A stretch of 32,723 nucleotides of DNA from an uncultured Pelagibacteraceae bacterium (GCA_902597865.1 CACJZL010000009.1:1-32723); one strand, 5' to 3'; shown: positions 1-8,900, numbered from the stretch's first letter. The notes: generated by a model not told the origin, from the sequence alone. Translations and numbers: made by a program.

Positions 1-17
1 TAAAATGACTGCTAATA

Positions 18-923
18 TCAGATATTTTTTTGACTTAAGATCTTCTTCGAAGAAGTAGATTTTTTAACAAAATATATCCCTATTATAATTGCAATAAGTG
101 CCACTAGTACTTTAAATGTGATCAGTTCGTCTAAAAAGATATAACCTAAAATTACTCCAAAGATTGGAATTAAATAAGCTACTTGTGACTGAAAAACTAA
201 ACCGTTATCTTTTAAAACTTTAAATCTTAAAACCCAAGCTAAACCTGTGGCTATAACTCCCAAATAAGTTATTGAAATTACTGATGTCAATGATGGATTA
301 TAGTTCCATGGTTTTTCAAAATAAAAACAAATTGGTAATAAAATTATTGTTGCCCAAATCAAGATAGAGGCAGTAACATTTTCATTTTTTTTATTACTAA
401 TTTTAAGTGTTAAGATACCACCTATTACATACCCTAAAGAACCAATTAAAATACATAATGCTGAAAATAGATTGTTTTCATTGATCAAGAAGTTGTCAGA
501 AAATAGATATATAATACCCGCAAAACCAATAGACACTCCAATTACTTTAAGTAAATTAATTTTTTCATTTTTAATAAAGAAGTGTGCAAGTAGAGTTGAA
601 GTTAAAGGAGAGGTGGACATTAATATTGCAGCTAGATTACTTTGAACGTTTTTAACCCCATAAGCGATTAAGAAAAACGGAAAAACTAAGTTTACAAAAC
701 CTATTGCTGCAAACCATGGCCAGTCTTTTGAAAAGACCTCTATTTTGATGTTCTTATATAAGCATAAAATTATTAAAGGCAGAGATCCCAACAAAACTCT
801 AATAAATGCAATAGTTATCGGACCAAACGAGTCTGTTGCTAATTTAATGTTAAAAAAAGCAGACGCCCAAATAACTGCTAAAAAAACTAATAATGAATAA
901 TCTGTTAAAGTAGGCTGTCTCAT
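18..923 (-). CDS. EamA/DMT-superfamily transporter
   Basis: A 301-residue integral membrane protein of the drug/metabolite transporter (DMT) superfamily with two EamA repeats (about residues 10-140 and 150-290). About ten hydrophobic segments run along the chain, separated by short basic loops, and the first repeat opens with the family-typical stretch around 'VIWASAFFNIKLA'. Family members move small metabolites or amino acids across the inner membrane, usually outward; the substrate cannot be read from sequence. The start ATG (921-923) overlaps the TGA stop of the upstream YbaK-type gene as ATGA, so the two are probably one translationally coupled transcript. Only 17 bases lie beyond its stop before the window edge. 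Family assignment is firm; function beyond 'transporter' is not. Confidence 0.9.
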   Translation of the reverse strand: MRQPTLTDYSLLVFLAVIWASAFFNIKLATDSFGPITIAFIRVLLGSLPLIILCLYKNIKIEVFSKDWPWFAAIGFVNLVFPFFLIAYGVKNVQSNLAAILMSTSPLTSTLLAHFFIKNEKINLLKVIGVSIGFAGIIYLFSDNFLINENNLFSALCILIGSLGYVIGGILTLKISNKKNENVTASILIWATIILLPICFYFEKPWNYNPSLTSVISITYLGVIATGLAWVLRFKVLKDNGLVFQSQVAYLIPIFGVILGYIFLDELITFKVLVALIAIIIGIYFVKKSTSSKKILSQKNI

Positions 924-1402
924 TCAGTAATATCTTCTATCCTTCCTTTTGTTAGATCTTTTAATCTTAAGATATCTATTTTGAATATACTATTAGGATG
1001 TCCTGCTGCAGCATAAACAATTTGAAATCTTTCAAGTGTTTTATCAATAATTGTATCTAGGTTATTTATATGACCTACTGGTGAAACACCACCAATAGTA
1101 AAACCAGTTTGAGCTTTAACCTCATCTGCACTTGCCATTGAAACATCTTTTTTGGAAACAACCTTTTTAAGTTTATTTAAAGAACATCTTTTGTCACCGG
1201 ATACCAAACAAATTAAAAATCCTGTTTCTGATTTAAAAACTAAACTTTTAACTATAGCGCCCTCCTCGCAATTTAAGGCATTGGCAGCATCTTTTGCGGT
1301 TCTAGCATTATCTTTAAGAACATGGATTTGTAAATTTTTATCGAATTTGTTTAATACTTTAATAACCCTTTGAACTGGTTCTTTATTTATAATTTCGTTC
1401 AT
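920..1402 (-). CDS. YbaK/ProX-type aminoacyl-tRNA deacylase
   Basis: A 160-residue single-domain protein of the YbaK/ProX/EbsC family, which hydrolyses mischarged aminoacyl-tRNAs in trans (for example Cys- or Ala-tRNAPro). Family features visible are the segment around 'GAIVKSLVFKS', with the conserved lysine of the active pocket, and the glycine-rich 'GGVSPVGH' loop. I chose the ATG at 1402 (MNEIINKEP); a TTG two codons upstream (1408) is possible but less likely. No clear Shine-Dalgarno sequence precedes it. It is the first gene of a leftward pair with the EamA transporter (4-base ATGA overlap) and is divergent from glnA. The exact tRNA substrate cannot be assigned from sequence. Confidence 0.88.
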   Translation of the reverse strand: MNEIINKEPVQRVIKVLNKFDKNLQIHVLKDNARTAKDAANALNCEEGAIVKSLVFKSETGFLICLVSGDKRCSLNKLKKVVSKKDVSMASADEVKAQTGFTIGGVSPVGHINNLDTIIDKTLERFQIVYAAAGHPNSIFKIDILRLKDLTKGRIEDITE

Positions 1403-1447
1403 ATTCAACTTTTGATTGATTGCAAAAATCTAATATTTCATGTTTAA

Positions 1448-1470
1448 TCCTATGCTTAAATTGCATAGGA
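1448..1470. promoter_or_regulatory. Perfect dyad upstream of glnA
   Basis: TCCTATGC - 7 bases (TTAAATT) - GCATAGGA, a perfect 8+8 inverted repeat about 70 bases upstream of the glnA ATG. It includes several G/C pairs in a very A/T-rich spacer, so chance is a poor explanation. It could be an operator for a nitrogen regulator (SAR11 bacteria are reported to lack NtrB/NtrC and PII but keep NtrY/NtrX), or a hairpin in the glnA leader if transcription starts further upstream. It does not resemble the NtrC consensus TGCACC-N5-GGTGCA. No poly-T follows directly, so it is not a classic terminator. Confidence 0.5.
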
Positions 1471-1529
1471 GATATTAATTAAAAACGAGATCAAAATATA
1501 TTTTTTTTTGGTAGTAATCCAGGAAATTA

Positions 1530-1535
1530 GAGGAG
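1530..1535 (+). promoter_or_regulatory. Strong Shine-Dalgarno of glnA
   Basis: GAGGAG with a 4-base spacer to the ATG at 1540. It fixes the start of glnA and stands out because many neighbouring genes (tyrS and the ybaK-type gene, for example) show no obvious Shine-Dalgarno sequence. It is consistent with high expression. Confidence 0.75.
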
Positions 1536-1539
1536 AATT

Positions 1540-2946
1540 ATGAGTTCAAGCAATGTATTAAAAGTTATTAAAGACAAAGAAATCGAATACGTTGATTTAA
1601 GATTTACAGACCCTAGAGGTAAACTTCAACACGTAACAATGGATGCCAAGATCGTCGATGGCGATATGTTGAATGAGGGTATATTCTTTGATGGTTCATC
1701 AATTGCCGGTTGGAAAGCAATCAACGAGTCAGATATGATATTGAAACCAGATTTAAGCAGAACTGTAGTTGATCCTTTTACTTCACATAATACACTTAAT
1801 ATATTTTGTGATATCTTAGATGCTATTAAAAAAGATCCTTATGAACGAGATCCAAGAGGAACAGCTAAAAAGGCAGAAGCTTATTTAAAACAATCCGGTA
1901 TCGGAGATAAAGCCTTCTTTGGACCTGAGGCAGAATTTTTTGTATTCGATGACGTAAAATACAAAAATGATATGAACGAAACAGGTTTTAAAATTGACAG
2001 TACAGAAGGTCCTTATAATACTGGTAAAGATTATCCAAATGGGAACATGGGACATAGACCGGGAATTAAAGGTGGATACTTTCCTGTTCCCCCAGTTGAT
2101 AGTGCTCAAGATATGAGAGGCGAGTATTTGAAAGCTATGAGAGATATGGGAATAAAAGTTGAAAAACATCACCATGAGGTAGCACCTAGCCAACATGAAT
2201 TAGGAATGTACTTTGGTACATTGGTAGATCAAGCGGATAATTTACAACTTTATAAATATGCAGTTCATATGGTTTCTCATTCTTTTGGTAAAACAGCTAC
2301 ATTTATGCCAAAACCTGTAAAAGGCGATAACGGTTCAGGTATGCACGTTCACCAATCAATTTGGAAAGGTGACAAAGCATTGTTCTCTGGAGATAAATAT
2401 GCTGGACTTTCAGATTTAGCTCTAAATTATATCGGTGGAATTTTAAAACATGCAAAAGCTATAAATGCATTTTCTAACGCAACTACAAACAGCTACAAAA
2501 GATTAATTCCGGGTTTCGAAGCACCTGTTTTATTAGCTTACTCGGCAAGAAATAGATCTGCATCATGTAGAATACCAATCACATTAAGTAAAAAAGCAGC
2601 AAGATGTGAAGTCAGATTTGGTGATGCTGCTGGAAATCCTTATTTAACTTTTGCTGCAATGTTAATGGCTGGACTTGATGGAATTAAAAATAAGATTGAT
2701 CCAGGTAAATCTTTCGATAAAGATCTTTATGCGTTATCAGAGTCTGAGGTTAAAAAAATACCAACAGTTTGCGGCTCTTTAAGAGAAGCAATGGAAAGTT
2801 TAGATAAGGATAGAGATTTTTTAAAACAAGGAAACGTATTTACTGATGATCAAATTGATGCTTACATCGCATTAAAATTTGAGGAGATACACAATTTCGA
2901 ACACACACCACACCCTATAGAGTTCGATATGTATTACAGTTGCTAA
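1540..2946 (+). CDS. glnA: Glutamine synthetase type I
   Basis: ATP-dependent ligation of ammonium to glutamate, the main ammonium-assimilating step; cytoplasmic dodecamer. The 468 residues match the usual GS-I length. Visible motifs are the beta-grasp domain with 'DGSSIAGW' (51-58), metal and glutamate ligands in '[10 protein letters not shown]' (128-137), '[10 protein letters not shown]' (211-220), the ATP/substrate loop around '[10 protein letters not shown]' (264-273), '[13 protein letters not shown]' (317-329), and 'RSASCRIP' (339-346). Tyr397 in 'KDLYALSES' is at the position of the adenylylated tyrosine of the GSI-beta subtype, although the flanking residues deviate from the usual NLYDLPPEE. 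It starts after a strong Shine-Dalgarno sequence and stands alone on the plus strand; its stop abuts the stop of a small minus-strand gene. Very confident. Confidence 0.98.
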   Translation: MSSSNVLKVIKDKEIEYVDLRFTDPRGKLQHVTMDAKIVDGDMLNEGIFFDGSSIAGWKAINESDMILKPDLSRTVVDPFTSHNTLNIFCDILDAIKKDPYERDPRGTAKKAEAYLKQSGIGDKAFFGPEAEFFVFDDVKYKNDMNETGFKIDSTEGPYNTGKDYPNGNMGHRPGIKGGYFPVPPVDSAQDMRGEYLKAMRDMGIKVEKHHHEVAPSQHELGMYFGTLVDQADNLQLYKYAVHMVSHSFGKTATFMPKPVKGDNGSGMHVHQSIWKGDKALFSGDKYAGLSDLALNYIGGILKHAKAINAFSNATTNSYKRLIPGFEAPVLLAYSARNRSASCRIPITLSKKAARCEVRFGDAAGNPYLTFAAMLMAGLDGIKNKIDPGKSFDKDLYALSESEVKKIPTVCGSLREAMESLDKDRDFLKQGNVFTDDQIDAYIALKFEEIHNFEHTPHPIEFDMYYSC

Positions 2947-2966
2947 TTACTGATCAGTAGATGCAA
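2940..2966. terminator. Possible convergent terminator after glnA
   Basis: A perfect 12-base palindrome TACTGATCAGTA (2948-2959) sits at the glnA / small-gene stop codons, flanked by TTGC (2940-2943) and GCAA (2963-2966), then TTTT on the plus strand. It could fold as a short interrupted hairpin. The stem is weak and the T run short, and it overlaps the C-terminal codons of the small minus-strand gene, so termination is only a guess. Confidence 0.25.
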
Positions 2967-3117
2967 TTTTATCTTTGTTGGGACCCTTCTTTACGACATA
3001 ATCTTGTGTCCCATTTGCACCTGCTTCAACAGATTTAATCAGAGTTCTAAAAAAAGACTTTCTCTTTTCTTTTTTGTCCTCTGAATTAAGCAAGTTTTTA
3101 AATTCAAAAAGATTCAT
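2947..3117 (-). CDS. Small hypothetical protein
   Basis: A 56-residue ORF starting at an ATG (3115-3117); a TTG-started extension to 3168 is possible but less likely. The protein is basic and hydrophilic with a short amphipathic N-terminus ('MNLFEFKNLLNSED'), a central 'KRKSFFRTLIKSVEAG' and a polar, glycine/asparagine-containing tail ending 'ASTDQ'. No membrane segment or known motif is visible. Its composition resembles a real protein more than an antisense shadow, because it lacks the Phe/Ser/Leu bias of the shadows here. It lies 59 bases downstream of sufA on the same strand and could be the last gene of the suf transcript or independent. I do not recognise it. Confidence 0.42.
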   Translation of the reverse strand: MNLFEFKNLLNSEDKKEKRKSFFRTLIKSVEAGANGTQDYVVKKGPNKDKIASTDQ

Positions 3118-3176
3118 TAATAGGAAAATATCAAAGATATGCATTTTATGCAATGCAGATATGCTCAAAATGGGAC

Positions 3177-3506
3177 TTATACTTTAAAGGACTCTCCACA
3201 TCCACAACGCTCAGTTTCATTGGGATTATTGAACACAAAAGAAGAAGAAAACTCCTCTTCTTTAAAGTCCATTGTTGTACCTAACAAATACATAACAGCA
3301 CCAGGATCTATAAATACCTTAACACCTTTTTCCTCAATCAATTCATCATTTGGGTTTTGAGATTTTGCGTACTCCATTACATATGACATCCCAGCACATC
3401 CTCCGCTCTTTACTCCAATTCTTACTCCTAAAGAAGTTTTGTCATTTGATAAAATTGACTTTATTCTATCTGCTGCTTTATCACTAAGTTTAATTATCTG
3501 ACTCAT
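3177..3506 (-). CDS. sufA: A-type Fe-S carrier (HesB/IscA/SufA family)
   Basis: A 109-residue A-type Fe-S carrier that takes clusters from the SufBCD scaffold to apoproteins. The three conserved cysteines are present: Cys37 in 'GGCAGMSY' and Cys101/Cys103 in the C-terminal 'CGCGESF'. The length is typical. Its ATG overlaps the DUF59 stop as ATGA (3503-3506), placing it last among the recognisable genes of the iscR-suf operon. SufA is the natural name from context; IscA and ErpA belong to the same family and cannot be separated by motif alone. Confidence 0.93.
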   Translation of the reverse strand: MSQIIKLSDKAADRIKSILSNDKTSLGVRIGVKSGGCAGMSYVMEYAKSQNPNDELIEEKGVKVFIDPGAVMYLLGTTMDFKEEEFSSSFVFNNPNETERCGCGESFKV

Positions 3507-3802
3507 AGGTTTAACTCCAATTTTGCTGCCTCTGACATCATTGATTTATCCCATGGCGGTTCCCAAACTAATTCTAATTTTGCATCCTTAACTCCCTTAA
3601 TACCTTTAACGCCGTCTTCAACTTCTTTTGGTAAACTTTCAGCAACTGGACAATTTGGAGTAGTAAGTGTCATCTTAATTTCCACAACATTTTCTTTATC
3701 AACTTTAACATCGTATATTAAACCCAAATCATAGATATTGACCGGTATTTCAGGATCATAGATTTTCTTTATTTCTGCTATAACTTGATCTTTTAATTCC
3801 AT
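3503..3802 (-). CDS. DUF59/MIP18-family Fe-S assembly factor (SufT-like)
   Basis: A 99-residue DUF59 (MIP18, PaaD-like) protein. The family motif 'DPEIPVNIYDLGLIYDV' (16-32) and the conserved cysteine of 'TTPNCPVAE' (Cys51) are present, with a C-terminal 'WEPPWDKSMMSE'. Members encoded in suf operons (SufT) help Fe-S maturation of target proteins; the biochemical step is not settled for the bacterial branch. The start directly abuts the stop of the SufU-type gene (3803) and the stop overlaps sufA by 4 bases, so it is co-translated in the operon. Identity is sure; 'SufT' is a positional name. Confidence 0.92.
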   Translation of the reverse strand: MELKDQVIAEIKKIYDPEIPVNIYDLGLIYDVKVDKENVVEIKMTLTTPNCPVAESLPKEVEDGVKGIKGVKDAKLELVWEPPWDKSMMSEAAKLELNL

Positions 3803-4273
3803 TTAATCTTCCTTTTCAGTATTTACTTCACCTGGTTTATTGGTCATCGCTGAAATTAATGTATGCCATGGTAATGTAGCACACTTAACTCTCATTGGAT
3901 ATTTTTTTACACCTGATAAAGACATAAGTTTAGTTTTATCATCCTCACTAATCAAATTTGACTTTAGATCAGGATTATCTTTTATCATTTTTAAAAAGTC
4001 TTCAATTAATTCCTTAACATCTTTTTCATCTTTATCTTTCATCAATTCAGTCATTATTGAAGCTGAAGCCATTGATATTGCACATCCATGACCTTCAAAT
4101 TTAATGTCAGAGATTTTTTTATTTTCATCAACTTTAAGGTAAACATGAACTTTATCTCCACACAAAGGATTATGTCCTTTAGCGTCTTTATTAAAATTTT
4201 CAAACTTTCCTAAGTTCCTGGGATTTTTTCCATGATCTAGAATTATCTCTTGATATAAATCTTTTAAGTCCAT
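3803..4273 (-). CDS. sufU: SufU-type NifU-N/IscU-like protein
   Basis: A 156-residue IscU/SufU-fold protein. The three conserved cysteines are Cys38 ('LCGDKV', with Asp40), Cys64 ('GHGCAIS') and Cys131 ('KCATLPWHTL'). The 'CATLPW' form and the extra segment between Cys64 and Cys131 (about residues 80-125) are typical of SufU, a zinc protein that accepts persulfide sulfur from SufS in other bacteria, rather than of the IscU scaffold. It lies directly after sufS with a 1-base overlap (TAATG type), as expected for a SufS partner. No sufE gene is seen in this operon, so SufU probably fills that role here; that is inference. Confidence 0.9.
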   Translation of the reverse strand: MDLKDLYQEIILDHGKNPRNLGKFENFNKDAKGHNPLCGDKVHVYLKVDENKKISDIKFEGHGCAISMASASIMTELMKDKDEKDVKELIEDFLKMIKDNPDLKSNLISEDDKTKLMSLSGVKKYPMRVKCATLPWHTLISAMTNKPGEVNTEKED

Positions 4274-5490
4274 TATGAATTAAATATTTTTATACATTTG
4301 TTAATTGAGCTGTTTAATTGATCGAGATCATCTTTAGTATTATAAACACCTAAAGATGCTCTAGCTGTAGCTGCTAATCCTAATTTTTCATGGAGGATTT
4401 GACAACAATGGTGTCCAGCTCTTATTGCAACACCATCTTCATCAAGTATAGTTGCTATATCATGTGGATGAACTCCATCTAAAGTAAATGATAAAACTGA
4501 CCCTTTGTTTTTTGGGCTCCCAATTAGTTTTACAGAATTATTTTTTCTTAAAATTTCTTCGCCGTATTTTGTCAATTCTCTCTCATGTTCTTCAATTTTT
4601 TCTATACCAAGTTTGTTTATGAAATTAATTGACTCACCGAAAGCGATCACTTGCGCAGTTGCCATTGTACCTGCTTCATATTTATTAGGAAGATCTCCAA
4701 AAGTAATTCCTTCTTTTTTTACTTCACCAATCATTCCGCCACCGCCTTGGTATGGAGGTAGCTCTTCTAGCCATTTCTTTTTAGCATACAAAACACCAAG
4801 ACCAGTAGGTCCATACATTTTATGGCAGGATATTGCGTAAAAATCACAATTAAGATCTTGCATATCTAATTTTAAATGTGGAGCTCCCTGACAACCATCA
4901 ACAAGAACCGGAATATTCTTTGAATGTGCTAATTGAATAATTTCTTTGATAGGAAGAATTGCGCCTGTAACATTTGATAGATGAGTAATAGCCAAAATTT
5001 TTGTTTTAGGAGTAATTTTCTTTTCAATACTTTCAATACTAATATCACCGTTCTCATCTACATCTGCAAAATTAATCTTAACACCTTTTGATTTTCTTAA
5101 ATAATGCCAAGGAACATAGTTTGAATGGTGTTCTAATTCTGTAATTAAAATTTCATCACCTTCTTTTAAATATTTCTGACCGAAAGTATTTGCTACTAAA
5201 TTTATTGCCTCGGTTGCACCTTTTGTGAAAACTATCTCGTTTGGATCTTTTGCATTAATGTATTTCTGCACTAAAACCCTTGTATTTTCATATAAATTTG
5301 TTGCTGCCACAGCTAAGTAATGAACGCTACGACCCACATTTGAAAATTCTTTTGTATAAAAATCATAAATTCTATCTACAACTACCTTAGGTTTTTGAGA
5401 TGAATTAGCGCTATCTAAATAAACTAGGTCATTATTATGGACCTTATTATCAAATATTGGAAATTCTTTTTTAATATCTTTAATATTCAT
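4273..5490 (-). CDS. sufS: Cysteine desulfurase SufS (group II)
   Basis: A PLP-dependent class V aminotransferase-fold enzyme that removes sulfur from cysteine as a persulfide and passes it to the partner protein for cluster assembly. The 405 residues match the SufS/CsdA length. The PLP lysine is Lys224 in 'SCHKMYGPTG'. The catalytic cysteine is Cys362 in 'RAGHHCCQIL', with a second cysteine beside it (Cys363). The short catalytic loop marks the group II (Suf-type) enzyme. The start overlaps the sufD stop by 11 bases and the stop shares one base with the sufU start. Confidence 0.96.
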   Translation of the reverse strand: MNIKDIKKEFPIFDNKVHNNDLVYLDSANSSQKPKVVVDRIYDFYTKEFSNVGRSVHYLAVAATNLYENTRVLVQKYINAKDPNEIVFTKGATEAINLVANTFGQKYLKEGDEILITELEHHSNYVPWHYLRKSKGVKINFADVDENGDISIESIEKKITPKTKILAITHLSNVTGAILPIKEIIQLAHSKNIPVLVDGCQGAPHLKLDMQDLNCDFYAISCHKMYGPTGLGVLYAKKKWLEELPPYQGGGGMIGEVKKEGITFGDLPNKYEAGTMATAQVIAFGESINFINKLGIEKIEEHERELTKYGEEILRKNNSVKLIGSPKNKGSVLSFTLDGVHPHDIATILDEDGVAIRAGHHCCQILHEKLGLAATARASLGVYNTKDDLDQLNSSINKCIKIFNS

Positions 5491-6730
5491 TTTTCAATCC
5501 ATATAAATTTTTAATAAGTTTTTTAATTGGTTCATCAGTTATTTGATTGATTACCTCCACAAGAAAACCATTGATTAATAATTCTCTTGCTTCTTTGTAA
5601 CTTAGACCTCTAGACATTAAATAGAATATTGAATTTTCATCTAAACTTCCAGAAGCAGATCCATGTGAACATTTTACATCATCTGCGTAAATTTCTAACT
5701 CAGGCTTTGCATTAAATTCTGTTGTTTCATCGACCAATATTGCTTTACTTAATTGATAGCCATCAGTTTTTTGTGCTTTCGAGTCTACATATATTTTCCC
5801 TTGATAAACTGATCTTGATTTATTTTCTAAAACACTTTTCACTAATTGGTAGCTTTTTGTATTTTCAACTAAATGATTTATTTTTGCTTTAATCTCATGG
5901 TGTTTATCTTTATCTAATGAAAAAATACCATTTACGAAAGCTGAAGAATATTCTCCTTTTAAATCACACGTAATTTCATTTTTTGAGAAAGTTGATCCCT
6001 TAGATAAGTAAAATGTCTCTGAAACACTATTAGAAGATTGTTTGATGTTATTAAACATATATCTAATATTATTATTTTCAAACTGATCAATTTTGTAGTT
6101 TTTTAAAACTGAATTTTTTTCTAATGAAAAATTATAAAAAATATTTATAAAATTTTTATTACCTTTATCTTTTACGAGGTCAATTAACTTTAAAGAACTA
6201 TTTTCCTCTAACTCAAAGTTAATTTTCAAATTTATGTTTTGTGATGCAACTTTATTACTGGACACATGATAGATTATAAGTGGATTTTTAATTTGGTAAT
6301 TTTTCTTAACTAATAATTTATAACTTTTGTTTGCTAGAGCATTATTTAAATTTATTAAAGAATTTTCCACTGATTGATCTTCTGTATCATTTTTATTATC
6401 TAAAAATTCTATTTTACTTTTTTCTTCAGAACTAAAATCAGTCTGTGCTAGTTGGCCATTTACAAAAATCAATTTGTTGTGTTTTATTTCACTAAGTAAG
6501 ACATCTTCATCTATGTTAGTTTCCTTTGATTGACCAGTGTAAAATTTTAATTCTCCGATTTCTTTTTTGATTATTTGATTTATATCCGAAAATTTCCAAT
6601 CCTCATCTTTCCTATTTGGAAAACCTTGTTTTGAAAATTCTTTTGCGTTTAGATTTTTGAAAGCAATTTCCTTTTCAGAAAGATTGCTTTCTTTTAATGT
6701 TTTTTCAAAGTCTGTTTTAAAATTTTGCAT
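5480..6730 (-). CDS. sufD: Fe-S assembly scaffold subunit SufD
   Basis: A 416-residue SufD, paralogue of SufB, forming the SufBC2D scaffold complex in the cytoplasm. The N-terminus carries the helical region with 'FPNRKDEDWKFSDI' (about 37-50), typical of SufD. The central half is a beta-helix rich in Lys/Asn/Ser that is poorly conserved. The C-terminal signature is 'DDVKCSHGSASGSLDENSIFYLMSRGL' in type, followed by the 'GF..EVI' end. The start shares one base with the sufC stop. No irregularity was noticed. Confidence 0.95.
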   Translation of the reverse strand: MQNFKTDFEKTLKESNLSEKEIAFKNLNAKEFSKQGFPNRKDEDWKFSDINQIIKKEIGELKFYTGQSKETNIDEDVLLSEIKHNKLIFVNGQLAQTDFSSEEKSKIEFLDNKNDTEDQSVENSLINLNNALANKSYKLLVKKNYQIKNPLIIYHVSSNKVASQNINLKINFELEENSSLKLIDLVKDKGNKNFINIFYNFSLEKNSVLKNYKIDQFENNNIRYMFNNIKQSSNSVSETFYLSKGSTFSKNEITCDLKGEYSSAFVNGIFSLDKDKHHEIKAKINHLVENTKSYQLVKSVLENKSRSVYQGKIYVDSKAQKTDGYQLSKAILVDETTEFNAKPELEIYADDVKCSHGSASGSLDENSIFYLMSRGLSYKEARELLINGFLVEVINQITDEPIKKLIKNLYGLKNEY

Positions 6731-7464
6731 TAGTTTATGTTTTCATAACCTTTCTTTTCTAACTCAAGCGCTAACTCTGGTCCTCCTGATTTAATTACTT
6801 TTCCATTCATTAAAACATGAACAAAATCAGGTTTTATATAATTAAGTAATCTTTGGTAGTGAGTAATGATTAAAAAAGAATTATCTTTTTTCCTTAATGA
6901 ATTAACTCCATCTGCAACAATTTTTAATGCATCAATATCTAGTCCTGAATCTGTTTCATCTAAAATTGATAATTTTGGTTCTAAGATAGACATTTGTAAA
7001 ATTTCATTTTTCTTCTTTTCTCCTCCTGAAAAACCAACATTTAATTGTCTGCTCAGTTTATCTTCATCAAATTTAAGATTTTTGGCTTTTTCTTTTACTA
7101 ATTTGAGAAACTCTAATGCGTCTAATTCTTTTTCACCACGCGCTTTTTTAATAGCGTTTAAAGAAGTTTTTAAAAAGATGTTTGTGTTTACTCCCGGAAT
7201 TTCAAGAGGATATTGAAAAGCTAAAAATATTCCTTTATGAGCTCTTTCCTCTGTCTCAAGATCAAATAAATTTTTATTTTCAAATAAAACATCCCCTGTT
7301 ATGTCATACCCTTTTTTTCCAGATAAAATATTAGATAGAGTGCTTTTTCCTGATCCATTCGGACCCATAATTGCATGAACTTCCCCAGGTTTTATCTCAA
7401 GTGAGAAGCCATTTAAAATTGATTTATCCTCAATTTTTGCATTAAGGTTATTGATCTTTAACAT
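6730..7464 (-). CDS. sufC: Fe-S assembly ATPase SufC
   Basis: A 244-residue ABC-type ATPase that drives conformational change of SufB-SufD during cluster assembly; soluble, not a transporter. Visible are Walker A 'GPNGSGKS' (34-41), Q-loop Gln84, ABC signature 'FSGGEKKK' (145-152), Walker B ending 'LSILDE' (165-170) followed by the SufC-typical 'TDSGLDIDAL', and the H-loop His202. It sits between sufB and sufD with single-base overlaps on both sides. Confidence 0.97.
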   Translation of the reverse strand: MLKINNLNAKIEDKSILNGFSLEIKPGEVHAIMGPNGSGKSTLSNILSGKKGYDITGDVLFENKNLFDLETEERAHKGIFLAFQYPLEIPGVNTNIFLKTSLNAIKKARGEKELDALEFLKLVKEKAKNLKFDEDKLSRQLNVGFSGGEKKKNEILQMSILEPKLSILDETDSGLDIDALKIVADGVNSLRKKDNSFLIITHYQRLLNYIKPDFVHVLMNGKVIKSGGPELALELEKKGYENIN

Positions 7465-8900
7465 TAACCAACGCTCCCCTCTAAACTAATACCAACAAGT
7501 TTTTGCGCTTCTACTGCAAATTCCATTGGTAATTGCTGAAGTACTTCTTTACAAAAACCATTTACAATCAAACTTACTGCCTCCTCAGAATTTAGTCCTC
7601 TTTGTTGGCAATAATGTAATTGTTCATCACTTATTTTTGATGTTGTTGCTTCATGTGCAATATTAGAATTAGAGTTTTTATTTTTTATGTAAGGAATTGT
7701 ATGTGCACCACATTTATTTCCCATAAGCAATGAATCACACTGAGTATAATTGCTAGAATTCTCTGATTTTGGCGAAATATCAACTAACCCCCTGTAAGTC
7801 ATATCAGAAAAACCTGCACTAATACCTTTTGATATAATCTTACTCTTTGTATTTTTTCCTAAATGAATCATCTTAGTTCCTGTGTCAGCTTTTTGATGAT
7901 TGTTTGTAATTGCTATTGAATAAAATTCTCCAACTGAGTTATCGCCTTGCAATATACAGCTTGGATACTTCCAAGTTATAGCTGATCCAGTTTCAACTTG
8001 TGTCCAAGAAATTTTAGAATTTTTACCTTTGCATAAACCTCTTTTGGTTACAAAATTATAAATTCCACCTTTTCCATCTTTATCTCCTGGATACCAGTTT
8101 TGAACAGTTGAATATTTTATTTCTGCATCATCTAATGCAATCAATTCAACATTTGCGGCATGTAACTGATTTTCATCTCTCATCGGCGCAGTACATCCTT
8201 CTAAATAACTTACATAACTTCCTTTATCCGCAATTATAAGAGTTCTCTCGAACTGACCTGTGTCAGAAGCATTAATTCTAAAATATGTTGAAAGCTCCAT
8301 CGGGCATCTCACACCTGGTGGGATATAAACAAATGACCCATCAGTGAAAACTGCCGAGTTTAATGTTGCAAAGTAATGATCTGTAATGGGTATTACAGAA
8401 CCTAAATATTTTTTTACTAAATCAGGATGTTTCTGAATTGCTTCAGAGATAGAACAAAAAATAATTCCTTTTTCAGTCAGTGTATCTTTAAAAGTTGTAG
8501 CCACTGAAACTGAGTCAAATACTGCATCAACTGCTATACCATTTAATCTTTTTTGTTCATTTAAGGGAATACCAAGCTTATTATAAGTCTCAATAAGTTT
8601 TGGATCCAACTCATCTAAACTTTTTGGTTTTTCTTTGAAACTTTTCGGCGCAGAGTAGTAATACAAGTCTTGATAATCAATCTTTGGATACTTTGGTTTT
8701 TGCCAATTTGGCTCTTTTAAAACTTTTACTCTTTTGTAAGCTTTTAATCTCCAATCTAACAGCCACTTAGGTTCTTTTTTAATATTTGATATAAATTTAA
8801 TTACATCTTCATTTAAGCCTTTTGGAGCTTTAAAGTTTTCAATATCAGTCGAAAATCCGTATTTATAATCTTTTAATTTTTCGAGTTCTTTTTCTCTCAT
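7464..8900 (-). CDS. sufB: Fe-S assembly scaffold subunit SufB
   Basis: A 478-residue SufB, the main scaffold on which the nascent Fe-S cluster forms. Conserved stretches are '[24 protein letters not shown]' (by type, about 174-197), 'YLEGCTAPM' (232-240), '[22 protein letters not shown]' (by type, about 266-287), '[12 protein letters not shown]' with the key cysteine Cys397, and '[21 protein letters not shown]' (by type, about 415-435). The length is normal. The start codon shares its A with the iscR stop (TAATG), so it is translated directly after the regulator. Confidence 0.97.
   Translation of the reverse strand: MREKELEKLKDYKYGFSTDIENFKAPKGLNEDVIKFISNIKKEPKWLLDWRLKAYKRVKVLKEPNWQKPKYPKIDYQDLYYYSAPKSFKEKPKSLDELDPKLIETYNKLGIPLNEQKRLNGIAVDAVFDSVSVATTFKDTLTEKGIIFCSISEAIQKHPDLVKKYLGSVIPITDHYFATLNSAVFTDGSFVYIPPGVRCPMELSTYFRINASDTGQFERTLIIADKGSYVSYLEGCTAPMRDENQLHAANVELIALDDAEIKYSTVQNWYPGDKDGKGGIYNFVTKRGLCKGKNSKISWTQVETGSAITWKYPSCILQGDNSVGEFYSIAITNNHQKADTGTKMIHLGKNTKSKIISKGISAGFSDMTYRGLVDISPKSENSSNYTQCDSLLMGNKCGAHTIPYIKNKNSNSNIAHEATTSKISDEQLHYCQQRGLNSEEAVSLIVNGFCKEVLQQLPMEFAVEAQKLVGISLEGSVG

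Larger units (their letters stand above)
1403..1539. other. Divergent control region between ybaK-type gene and glnA
   Basis: This 137-base gap holds the promoters of both divergent genes. Its main visible element is a perfect 8-base inverted repeat with a 7-base spacer (1448-1470). A possible glnA -10 (TATATT) lies at 1497-1502, but no convincing -35 is paired with it. A T-rich run follows at about 1501-1509 and a strong Shine-Dalgarno sequence sits just before glnA. No tRNA or known riboswitch shape was recognised. Confidence 0.6.

Noticed and set aside
1152..1373. Plus-strand open frame inside the ybaK-type gene, and similar frames antisense to glnA, sufS, sufC, mrcA, accC, aspS and pepA
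   Set aside because: They lie wholly opposite well-recognised genes, have Ser/Phe/Leu-rich composition typical of antisense reading and show no motifs.
3118..3168. TTG-started extension of the small protein gene downstream of sufA
   Set aside because: TTG start without a Shine-Dalgarno sequence; the ATG at 3117 is simpler.
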